DNA from: Zelopaecilomyces penicillatus
Taxonomy: Eukaryota > Ascomycota > Sordariomycetes > Hypocreales > Pseudodiploosporaceae
Reading direction: 5' to 3'
Length of the DNA: 64,000 bases
Assembly: GCA_005765155.1 (NCBI GenBank)
Contig: VCCP01000004.1
Coordinates: 4,278,001-4,342,000, forward strand
Part shown: piece after piece, positions 24,794-34,741 of the stretch
How the letters are laid out: each line of letters begins with the position of its first letter
Position numbering within the stretch: the stretch's first letter is position 1
The notes under the pieces: model-generated
What the model was told of the DNA's origin: nothing
Seen by the model: only the letters and a program-made list of their open reading frames with translations
Databases searched by the model: none
Made by a program: the position numbers and the translations under genes

Positions 24794-25426
24794 ATGGCCA
24801 TGTTTGAAGAGACGATCAAACTGGAAGTTGTTTCAGTGAGTGTTTTACCCATTCTTAATAATTTTTCCGACGTGAAAACTAAATTTTCACAGCCAATTGA
24901 CTTGAACACTTCGTACTCCCGGTTGCTAGATGATGATGTGGAATTAATTGAGAGCGGCGCAGACTCAAGCAGAAGTAAATGCAAAGCTAAGAGAAAGAAT
25001 AAACATGAACTGATTCATTCAGGACTCAACTCATCAAGAATTCTCCGAAATCTCATTCTTCTCAGTATTACTCTATTTACGGCCTTGCTGTGCTGTTTTG
25101 GATCATCATTTGTGATGTACAGGAGATCTACGAGCATCAAGGAAAAGGATATTCTCAGGCAGTCCACCTTTTACTGTACGTTTAAACAATCTATAAACAT
25201 AACCATAATTGACCCTGTGATTAGCACCCCCCATCGATACCCTCACTCCCAGTTGGCGGCTTTACAACTTCACCACACATCACATCGCGTCCAGTCGATT
25301 AACGGTAAGAAGTGGAACGAGCTGCGGATCCCAGAAGGAGTGACGCCCAACCCATCGCCACTACTGAATGAGGAGATGATGAATGAAACATGGGTGCCTT
25401 TCCACTCATGCTCTCCAAAGTACTAG
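24794..25426 (+). CDS. Small single-pass membrane protein, unknown (weakly UstYa/DUF3328-like layout)
   Basis: The frame is open from 24758 to 25426. I take ATG 24794 (MAMFEETIKLE) as a possible start. An intron 24836-24892 (GTGAGT to CACAG) is likely and would fuse EVVS to PIDLNTSYSRLLDDD. The protein has an acidic/basic cytosolic head, one strong membrane helix (LILLSITLFTALLCCFGSSF) followed by MYRR, and a lumenal part ending WVPFHSCSPKY. A second intron starting GTACGT at 25176 is possible. A short cytosolic head, one helix and a lumenal domain resemble UstYa-type (DUF3328) proteins of secondary-metabolite loci, but the hallmark HxxHC motifs are not seen. It may therefore be a truncated relic or something else. 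It lies just upstream of the ABC-C pseudogene. Confidence 0.35.
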   Translation: MAMFEETIKLEVVSVSVLPILNNFSDVKTKFSQPIDLNTSYSRLLDDDVELIESGADSSRSKCKAKRKNKHELIHSGLNSSRILRNLILLSITLFTALLCCFGSSFVMYRRSTSIKEKDILRQSTFYCTFKQSINITIIDPVISTPHRYPHSQLAALQLHHTSHRVQSINGKKWNELRIPEGVTPNPSPLLNEEMMNETWVPFHSCSPKY

Positions 25427-26209
25427 ATTCATACCATAACACAAGTTGTGGGGGCTGGGTTATAAAGTGGTTTCTGGACCTGTAATATCATGAAAGGCTC
25501 CATAATGTATTCTGCATCCTTTTCATTGTTCATATAGTATACCATACATATGCATGTAGACAAAGAGACAAGTTTGCACTCATATACTAACAATGATGTG
25601 GCAGTCATGAATGTGATGGTGGAACCAAAAAGAGGACAACAATGATAAAATGCCATGACAAAGGATAGCGTCATGCCAGTGTAGTAGTAAATATGATGAT
25701 TGTGGATTTCTCCACACTTATTAACAAACGCTCAGATCATAGAGCAAACCTACCCGCTTCATGTATAAGCAGGAGAGGCGGCGCTTGTTGGTCTGTTGCA
25801 ACATGGTGACTATGGAGCTGCAGCTGTGACCCTTGTTTTGGCAAACATCCAGGTTCGTCATTCAATAAGTCTTTGAGACACATTTTTGGGTCAGTGCTCT
25901 ACGTCAATAGTGGATATATCTGGAGTTTACACCAACAACCAAACTACAATGCAAAGTCTATGCAACGCCATGCCATGTAACTCATCACTAACAACAACTT
26001 CATTCCGCAGGGACCCTCATGCGATGTCACCTTCATCCGCTATGTCTTTGCTCATTAGCCATGATTTTCATGAGTTGCGTGCTCATATCGCTTTGCCAAC
26101 TCTTCCAACGGGGCTGTGTTCTCAAATCTGCTGCCCAAACACAATTCCTGGCAGCGATTCAATCACTTTGAACTAGACTCGGAACGCTTCAACTTTCCAG
26201 TAATACACG
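25427..26209. other. Intergenic upstream of the ABC transporter relic
   Basis: About 780 bases. A short open frame (25886-26176) has no recognised features, although an upstream exon of the ABC gene could lie here. Nothing else is seen. Confidence 0.35.
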
Positions 26210-29200
26210 ATGCCGTCAAGTTACTACATTCTTGTTGATGATGACGATGCCGTGGCTCTTGCATTCGTCATGTTGCTTACTCTCCCCAGTCTGGGAAGCA
26301 TCTTTCGCTTTCGGACAGGACCGAAACCTATCCACCTGTATCAAGATGAAGATGGAACGGCTACCAAAGAGTCAGAAGCGGCTTCTCATTACACCATCGC
26401 TACATCAGTCATCAACATCAGTACTGCCATCGGACTATCTACAGCGCTCGCCGGAGCCTACGGCCCACTTGCTTCTCCAACATGGAAAGAGTTTATCGAA
26501 TGGTTCTGGGTAGCCGTGTGGGTCTGTATATCTCGCCATCTTGCTCAGGTGCCCATTCACATAAAACTAACATTATTGCTACAGACCATGATGTCTATTC
26601 AGGCAATTGCAATCTCCCGCGAGCTCAGCTTTCGTCAAAGGCACACTTATGGTATTTGTGGCTCTCTATCAGCAGCCGTCATTTCAGCATCCGCGGTGTA
26701 TAGATGGATGTACTGGCAAAACATCCCCGAAAGCGATGAGTTGCTGTGGCCTCATATAGTAGCTGCCATGGCAGTTATATTTGGCTGTATCACGCTTCCG
26801 TGACGGCCGATTGTCTTTGTCAATGGAAAGCAGGTTGACCAAGAGAATGGTGCCCCGATACTTGATCGATTGACGTTTTCTTGGAGCCCTTTTCATCAAT
26901 CAAGAGCAGCCATATCGGAGACAATTCATCTACATGATCTACCAGATGTCTCTCACAAACTAAGGGCTCGGACCTTGAAAGATAGATTCAACAACACACT
27001 CGGTGGTAAAGTGGGAGAATTGATCCTGTGGAAACAATTGTTACGAACTTTCCGGAGGCAATTGATTCACCAGTGGTTACTCATATTTCTCAAAACGACC
27101 TCTGAATTCGGCAGTCGCTTTGCGCTCTACCGACTACTACAATGCTTAGAATTATCGTCACTTCCAAAAGGCAACAGTTTGGCCCTGACTTGGGTAGCAG
27201 GCTTGGCTTTTGCCATGACGATTGAGAATTTTGTGTCTAGTTGGCTCGGCTGGATTACCCAGATGAGACTCTCGATGCCTGTCATGGCTCTCGTCAATTC
27301 GATTGTGTTTGACAAGATGACACGGCGACAGCAGGTGCCCCAAGCATCACAACAAGCCAACAGCGAAAGAGATTATGGCTCTCAATCGGATCTATCTTTG
27401 GCAGATATACTATCTAATGATAGGTTCGTGCTCTTTTTTGGTGGCTTTCTAGTCTAAATCCGCTAACATACATGCTCAGCTCTACAATCTCTCAGGCTTG
27501 CAGTGATAGCCATCACTTTCCACTGGCAGCTTTCAAGCTATTGATTGACATTATATACTTGACACAGCTTATCGGCATCAAAAGTATTGCATTTGGTGTT
27601 GCCTCATCTCTAGTTTTCATCCCTCTGTCAACCAGGCTATCGAAGAAACACCAAACTCTACAGACCAAGGTTTCACAAACTCACAATACTCTTTCTAACC
27701 TCATGTCAGAATCACTACAAGATCTACGAAAAATACGTCTTTCTTCAATGGAGCAGCCATGGAAGGAGAAGATCATCAGCCTGCGAGACCAGGAACTCAA
27801 TCAGATTTGGCGTGCTGGAGCCACCCTAGCAGTCTTGACGTTGCTTACAAACCTGGGGCCTATCCTTTTGGCTTCCGTGTCTCTATCGGTATACTCTTAC
27901 GAGAGTGGTCATCTAAGTCCTTCCGTTGCCTTCGCTTCCCTGGGCTTGTTCAGTAATTTGTACGAGATCTTTCACACTTTACCGGAAATGGCTTCTAGTC
28001 TGCATCAATCATGGATTAGCTGCCAACGGGTTCAGCAATACCTGGCAGACCCTGAACAAGCTCTAATTTCTAGCCCGTCGGATAATGTCAGTATAGAGAA
28101 CGCGACTCTGACTTGGATTAATGGACATGGTCCTTCGCCCACAAGTTCGCGTGCAGAGGTCTTCAAATTGCGAGATATTGATGTAGTTTTCTCGAAAGGC
28201 GGCCTTAGCCTTATCACAGGAAATACTGGTTCTGGAAAGAGCCTTTTAGTTGCGTCGATATTCGAGGAGGCTAAGCTTGAATCAAGCTTCCTAAAGAAAC
28301 CAGTACCACTTGCCTGGGTCGAAAAGGGGCTCTCAAGTTCTGGCGAGACTATTCTTCCAGGAACAATGGCGCTCGTCTCGCAACCACCATGGATTGAGAA
28401 CCGCTCAATCAGGGATAATATCCTATTCGGCTAACCCTTCAATGGCCATAGATATCGCACTGTCTTGAACGCATGTGCATTAAACCAGGATCTCAATGCC
28501 ATGCCAGACGGTGATCTAACAAAGGCGGGAGTCAACGGAGCAACACTGAGCGGTGGTCAGAAGTGGCGAATCGCTCTAGCGAGAGCACTTTATTCGCCTG
28601 GGGAGATTCTGATCCTAGAAGACGTCCTCAGTGCGATCGATGCGCCCGTTGCGAAGTGGATCTGCGATAAAGCATTGGTGGGTGGCCAACTTGTGAAAGG
28701 TCGAACGAGGATATTGGTCACACAGCAACCAGAGCTTTGCATAAATGCGGCAAGCTGTCTGGTCACTGTCGAAGCCGGCACTGCCAAGAGTCAACTCATG
28801 GCTCCTAAAGCAAAAACAGTCTCCAGAAGAAGTACAGGGTTAGCAAAGACGATGGCCCAAGACACCAAAACTCACAAGGAAACGGCTGAGAATTCCACAC
28901 CTCCAAGCGCAAGTCTACCACCTAGCAGCGGGAGTGTGTGGCAGATTCTCATAGCGTATCTCTGGGCTAGTGGAGGTTTGAATGCTTGTCTTTTGGGCAT
29001 TCTCGTGACTTTTGGTGCGCAGCTTTCGTCGGCTAGCCACTCTTGGTGGATGATGATGTGGACTAGAAACGAGGACATTGCCACGCAAGATACAATACAG
29101 CGCAATATCATCGTCTATCTTGCTCTATCTATAGGCAACGGTACATCATTCTCAGCCTCGGCATTCGAGCCTCTGGTTCACTATTTCGCGGCATGGTCTC

Positions 29201-30820
29201 CAGCATTCTTGCTGCACCCCTCCGATGGATCGACAGCACACCTCTCGGTCGCGTTCTGCAAAGGCTCGAAAGCGACATGTACGCCATCGATTACCGAATG
29301 ACATCTGAGATGAACGATTTTCTTGGTAGTATTATCCATCTATGTATCATCATTTTCATCAGGTAAGTTCTCAAACGCAAGCCTCACAAAGAGAAAGAGA
29401 AAGACAACTAACGCACATTTTAGCTTCCTATTAACACCATATTATCTCTTCTTGAGTATTCTGCTACTCGTTACATACCTGCATGTCTCGAAACAGTACT
29501 TTAATCTCTCTCAAAAGTTAAAGAAACTTATACCGCTCTCTTTCCGCCCGACACTTGAGCATGCCAACTCTACTGTGACGGGACTGACAACGATCCGAGC
29601 CTTTGGGAGAACGGAATTATATGTGGAACAAATGGATGACTTAATTGATACTGACACAAAGGTCGGCTGGCATCTGTCTCTTGGACAAAAGTGGATGAAT
29701 GCGCGCTTGGGGTTTCTCGGCGTCATCTTTGTTTCCGTAACTGCCGCTGCCTTGGTCTTTCTAGAAATCAAGGCCGCAGATGCAGGGTTCGTCATTACAA
29801 TTACGCAGCAGCTGAAGGAGGCTCTGATGATAACTCTTGGAAAAGTAGATATGATTTCCATGGGTTCCAATGCTGTCGATAGAGTCCTCAAGTTGGCTGC
29901 GATACCTACCGAAACAGAAGAAGGAAAGGATCCTCCGGATCTCTGGCCCTCCAATGGGGCTGTTGATGTCCATTGCTTGACAGTTAGTTACGATCCAAGT
30001 TTACCACCTGCTCTCAAAGCTGTGTCCTTTTCTATTCAGCCACGACAGCGTCTTGGTATTGTTGGACGTACCGGGGCAGGCAAGAGCAGCTTGACGGCTG
30101 CGATTCTTCGCTTCATCGACCCTGTTGATGGAAACATTGTTATAGATGGTGTTGATGTGTCAACACTCAAGCTAAACAAACTCCGCAGTGCTATTACCCT
30201 CATCCCTCAGGATCCCTTTCTCTTCTCTGGTACAATGCGCTACAATCTTGATCCATACGGCGTTCGGTCTGACAGAGAATTGCTATCTGCACTGCATCGA
30301 GTCCATCTCACATCCGACTCTAATGGTTTCACAGACCTTGACATGGTTATCCTCTCTGGAGGCTCCAACCTATCCCATGGACAGCGGCAACTCGTCTGTC
30401 TGGCGCGCGCTATCCTAGCGCAGTGTCGTGTCCTGATCCTAGACGAGGCAACAAGCGCTGTAGATAGCGCGACTGACGGTTTCATCCAGCAGGTTATAAG
30501 GGAAGAGTTTACAGACGCGACGGTTCTTGTTGTGGCACACAAACTTGTAACTGTGGCTGATTCTGACTCCATTCTGGTGCTGGACAATGGGCAGGTGGTG
30601 GAGTTTGGGTCTCCCGCTGATCTGGTGGCCAAGAGGTATGTTTTGGGACATGGTCAGGCAGAGCGGCGAGTATGAGAAGATTCAGTCCATAATTGGAGTC
30701 AAACGGCAGAGTCCATTCACGGTTTCACCCCTGATTTCCGCATCAAACTCACCGCAGCCGTCATTTGAGAGGGGTAAAAGTCCAGGGAGTGGTGTAGTTT
30801 TGGCAGGCTCAGATATATAG
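26210..30820 (+). pseudogene. ABC-C (MRP-type) transporter pseudogene
   Basis: A nearly complete ABC-C exporter reads along this stretch: membrane helices, NBD1, a second membrane domain and NBD2. NBD1 has Walker A GNTGSGKS, signature LSGGQ and Walker B ILILEDVLSAID. NBD2 has Walker A GRTGAGKS, signature LSHGQ and Walker B VLILDEATSAVD. Introns at 27424-27479 and 29363-29423 have good donors, CTAAC branch sites and acceptors. Four lesions break it. TGA at 26801-26803 has homology continuing immediately (RPIVFVNGKQ). TAA at 28432-28434 lies right after NILFG. A frame change occurs near 29130-29142, where IRASGSLFRGM resumes in another frame. A +1 shift near 30636 precedes FWDMVRQSGEYE. Family members export drugs or metabolites at the plasma or vacuolar membrane. 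One lesion could be a sequencing error, but four argue for a dead gene. Confidence 0.8.
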
Positions 30821-31805
30821 ATAGATAGATCACTTAGTTGAATTGTTTAGAGCATCCAGTTCATGAAAACAGGCTTCCATGCTATGTATCCCACTACATC
30901 AGCAAGCGTACCAGTCAATCGGACTTCTCGGCAGGCAATGATATCGTTTGATTACCCCATATTGTGTTGCTCAGACTCAAACTCCCAGTAAACGCAGAGC
31001 TCGGGGACGAATGTTTACCGACCAGCCGAGCATAACGGCAGAATGTCACCCATCAAAACTCCACTTCGTCTATATAGTTTGCTGCTAGTAATAGTCGCCG
31101 TTCCTGGATCCACCTCACCAATGAGGAGAATGATTGCCCTCTATTGTAATAACAACCGTGATGTTAAGATCTAGTGACAAACTTGTCCCCTAACTAAACA
31201 TCAGTGCACTTTTACGGGTAGTTACTAGCCAATGTCACTTGTCCAAAGCTGTGCCCCATGCGTCATCAGATCAGTTAGAGGCTCGCCCGTGTACACCTCG
31301 TCTTTTTTTGTTATTGTACACGGCCAACTTCAAGGCCATACTGCAGCTGCAGCAAGTTCCTGACTCAAACAGAGCTGCTGCCTCATAAACCAACTACACC
31401 GCTTCGGTACCAAAATCCGAGGCTGTCAAGAGAAGCTGTCCGATAAACACTTCCCCCCCTAAAACAGGTTTCCGTGTAATACAAATGCCGATCGAACCAC
31501 CTAGAATTCTTTGAGACGAACTCTTATCAACCATTCATTTCTCCTTAGTCTGCCGCTCAATTACCACTTCCGTCCCCGGTTCTTGAAACTGGTCCGGAGT
31601 CATGAACTGGTGTTCGAGTCATGTCGGTTATAGTTGACAGGGTCAAGTTTGTTTCAACCCACTTTTGCCAAGGGGGGAGAACTGCGCTGTGAATCTGATC
31701 AGCTATTTAAAAGGCACTGGGGGCTCCTTAAAATTCCTAGGCAGCAAACATCGCGTCCAACATAACCGTATCTTTCTCAGATATTTACCTTCAAACACCG
31801 CCATC
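30821..31805. other. Intergenic, promoter of the secreted peptide gene
   Basis: About 1 kb. No coding frame with features is seen. The 3' end holds a TATA-like element (31704-31714), listed separately. Confidence 0.45.
31704..31714 (+). promoter_or_regulatory. TATA-like element
   Basis: TATTTAAAAGG about 100 bases before the start codon of the secreted peptide, a typical distance for a strongly expressed fungal gene with a short leader. Confidence 0.45.
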
Positions 31806-32058
31806 ATGAAGTTCATCGCCGTCGTCTTCGCTATGCTCAGCGCCATGGCCATTGCCCACCCCACCACTCAGGACAACGTGAGAACGCCCTTCTGAGCTTT
31901 GCCTTAATGACAGCATGGATTGCTAACTCGTTATGTCGAACTTACAGGCTCTTGAAAGCCGTCAGTGCCGTGCCAAGGGCCAGTTCTGCGGTCTGGCCCG
32001 TGATTGCTGCTCCGGCAAATGCAATGGTGCTGGCCGACCCGCTGCCAGCTGCCAGTAA
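31806..32058 (+). CDS. Small secreted cysteine-rich peptide with knottin-like cysteine pattern
   Basis: The exons are 31806-31877 and 31948-32058 (60 residues). The intron runs GTGAGA to TTACAG, with TGCTAACT as a likely branch site. Residues 1-17 form a clear signal peptide (MKFIAVVFAMLSAMAIA). A short propeptide ends at ESR (residues 27-29), a plausible processing point, and the mature part would be about 31 residues. Its six cysteines at 31, 38, 44, 45, 49 and 59 follow C-x6-C-x5-CC-x3-C-x9-C, the inhibitor-cystine-knot arrangement seen in many animal, plant and fungal secreted peptides. This makes it a candidate effector, antimicrobial or signalling peptide. The fold is inferred from spacing only, and no activity can be assigned. 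It converges on the wall protein gene at 32632. Confidence 0.75.
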
Positions 32059-32631
32059 ATACTGAGGTGAACCAATGTGTTAGTCACTTGCTGTGTTTGC
32101 TACTTCATACGTTAAATTACTGACCAGTACATAGCTATCCAGCTCTGAGATGGGGGGATGTGAGCGTTCAACGAAGAATCTAAATTAGAGCAGCAATAAC
32201 TAATACATGCATTATTGAATCACGCAAAACTGAATTGCACTATTTCATATTTATTGTGTGTGACAACCAAGGAGATGCTGGGCTAAATCCAAAAGACTAT
32301 GCTTCCTTACATCAATGACGATATCTTTCATCCTTTCCAATTTCTTACCAATGTCCATTGCCATTCAATCTGACAATATGACACATATTCTCTACATCAC
32401 TGGTCACGCATGGATGGAATAGGTTAAGGGAACATTTGACTTTGAATAAACTAGCCTTGTCTCAACAATATTGCCCATGGCACACCGTTTACTTTCCACC
32501 TAGACATTAAGTGCTGAAGCAGCCATCATTCAGGGTCCAAAATCTTCCAAGACAATCTAGTACACAAACCAAGCTGTCGATGCAGAGGGGGGACATTTGA
32601 GAATACATTTGTATCAAGTCCGATGATAATT
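32059..32631. other. Convergent intergenic region
   Basis: About 570 AT-rich bases between two convergent secreted-protein genes. It should hold both terminators; nothing else is recognised. Confidence 0.45.
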
Positions 32632-33744
32632 TCAAATCATCATTGCAGCCAGAAGAACAAATCCTCCGAGTGTTTTGAGTGGCATGGCTTTGCCGAGTGT
32701 AGATTCGGAACTCTGCACCTGTGAAGGCGCAGGAGGATCTCCATATGGCTTATTCATGCTATTTGGGCTTGGCCAAACTGTGATTTCAGACGGCACCGCC
32801 GAGAAGCTAGGTTCAACTCGAGATGTGCAGTCTGTGCTCGTCGAGGAGAGCTTCTCGGAATAGCCTTGGGGACTGCCCGGGGTAGAATATTGCGTGGGCA
32901 AAGACTGTGAGCAATCCAGAGTCTGCATTGGTGGCTCTGAAGTGACTGGGGCACCCGGTGCAGAGTCTGTTGGATTGACAAAGGTTTTTGGCTCGGGAGC
33001 CTCATCAATGGGAGTTTGCAGGACTGGGGCGGTTTGAGTCGGAGTGTTCTGAGTCTCGTCGCTTTGAGAAGTGCATGGGGTTTCGTAAGAGGCTTGTGTG
33101 GCAGGCAAAGGCGTAGCATGTTGCTCTAGAGTCTCTGATGTCTCACATTGAGTTGAAGTGAGCGTCACTAGAGTCTGCGGAACAGTTTGGACTGGCGGGC
33201 TTCCCGGCATGGTGATCTCGGGAAGTGGAGAAGCGACTGAAGTGCATGAGGTCTCAATCTCAGGTGTAGTCGGGGACTGAGCAGGAGCGAGATCAGGAGC
33301 AGAATACTCGTATTCATCCCTAGCTACCAGTTTTGTAACGGCAAACTTTGCAAAGATGTTGGCGATCTTGGGTGCATCCTGTGGACAAGGGGCTCCAAAC
33401 GGGTTCATAGGGCCGCCAGCCCAGCAGGGGTCGTCACAGTCTTTTCCATAGATGGCGCAAGAGGCATCTCCGCAATGGCAGGCACTGATTACACATTAGC
33501 TTGAGACAGATGAGAAGATAATGAACCAAGTCGTGTATACTCACTCAGGAAAGAGAACAGCAAGTGGGTGCTTCTTGCAAGCGACTTGGCAAGCCTCGGG
33601 CGTCAAAGGACCATAGATGGGTGCTCCGAGACAAGTGCCATTGATGGTACCGCAGCCTTCGAAAGCAAATGTTCGAGCGAGGTTTATGCCTCGAGCTGCA
33701 ACAAAGCCCACGGCAAAAACGACGATGGCGAGTACGTTGGCCAT
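32632..33744 (-). CDS. Secreted cysteine-rich Ser/Thr/Pro-rich protein, probably GPI-anchored
   Basis: The exons are 33744-33545 and 33484-32632 (350 residues), with intron GTGAGT to ATCAG. An N-terminal signal peptide (MANVLAIVVFAVGFVAA) is followed by a compact cysteine-rich domain of about 75 residues that crosses the intron. Its cysteines include EGCGTINGTC, EACQVACKKH, ACHCGDASC, KDCDDPCW and APCP. The rest is low complexity, rich in Thr, Ser and Pro, as in O-glycosylated wall proteins. The protein ends with a hydrophobic tail (GGFVLLAAMMI) with no charged end, a GPI-attachment pattern. It therefore probably sits at the plasma membrane or cell wall with the cysteine domain exposed. The domain is not a CFEM that I can recognise. 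Function is unknown; adhesion or host-surface interaction is possible. Confidence 0.72.
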
Positions 33745-34741
33745 CTCGGATCAGCTGCAGAGGAGGAGGAGGGATGTAAGCTGATAAAGGACCTAAAGGA
33801 CGAGGATGCGACAACTCGGAGGACGAGAAGGGAGGAGGAGGTGGGTAGTAGAAAAAGAAGAAGAAGAGCGAAGATCGGTGGTGAGAAAGGAGGAAAGGAA
33901 AGAAAGAATGTTTGGTGGAAAAGTCGCAAAGATATAGTCGAGAAAATGGGAGAGCCAGTTGGGTCCAGCTGCCAACGCTGCAGGAGCTGTCGACTGCCAA
34001 AACCAGCGCCCCTTCCCGAACGGGCATTTCGGACAGCTGTAACTGATGCAGTCCAGCAATTTGAGTTTCATCTCTAATTCCGCATTGGGAGTAATGAATC
34101 CAGATTATACACGGGCTGTGACGGCAGCACAAGCCGAGGTGCCATACTGAGAGGTTGAGTTTAATAGTCAGTCTCTGAATATGTCCTACCAGTCTAGTAA
34201 GTGGAATGAAGTAGAACAAGCGAAAACTAGAGATGAATTATTATGACACAAAACATGTTCTTGTATTTATTTGCTCTCGTTGGCTTTGTTCTAGGTGGAA
34301 TGTTTGCTCGTGAAGAATGCTCAGTACTGTCCAAAACCTCGACGATAGGTTCTCACGCCTCCAAAGTCCACGCCCCACCCAACAAGACAGGGTAACAAAA
34401 AAAAATACAACAAAAATTCAAGCGAAAGCAGTCAAATCATCCGAAACGGGTATGCCCTGCTCGAAAGATGCTGGCAAAGGATCAAAACTGCAAGGATAAG
34501 TATGGGCTGAGCACGCCACAAGCTGATGCTTGCTGCATACACTGCCGCCTCACGGCGTCATCAGCCGCGATTGGTCGAAACTCACCACTTATTGGAGGCC
34601 CAGAGAGTTTTCATATGAGCTCCACGTTCCCTTTGTTTCTGCTTCTCCGCATTTCACATCTTCTTCTTTGTGCTTCAACTTATTCATCTTACAGATCAGT
34701 GGCACTGTCTCCACTTGATTTGCTGCCGAACCTAACGGCTC
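33745..34741. other. Divergent intergenic region
   Basis: About 1 kb between the wall protein gene and the large unknown gene. Overlapping frames on both strands at 33.55-34.2 kb are composition-driven (purine-rich plus strand) and show no domains. Confidence 0.45.

Noticed and set aside
33545..34219. Frames of 81-224 codons around the promoter of the wall protein gene
   Set aside because: Produced by purine/pyrimidine-rich DNA on both strands; they overlap each other and extend the wall protein gene only through its promoter.
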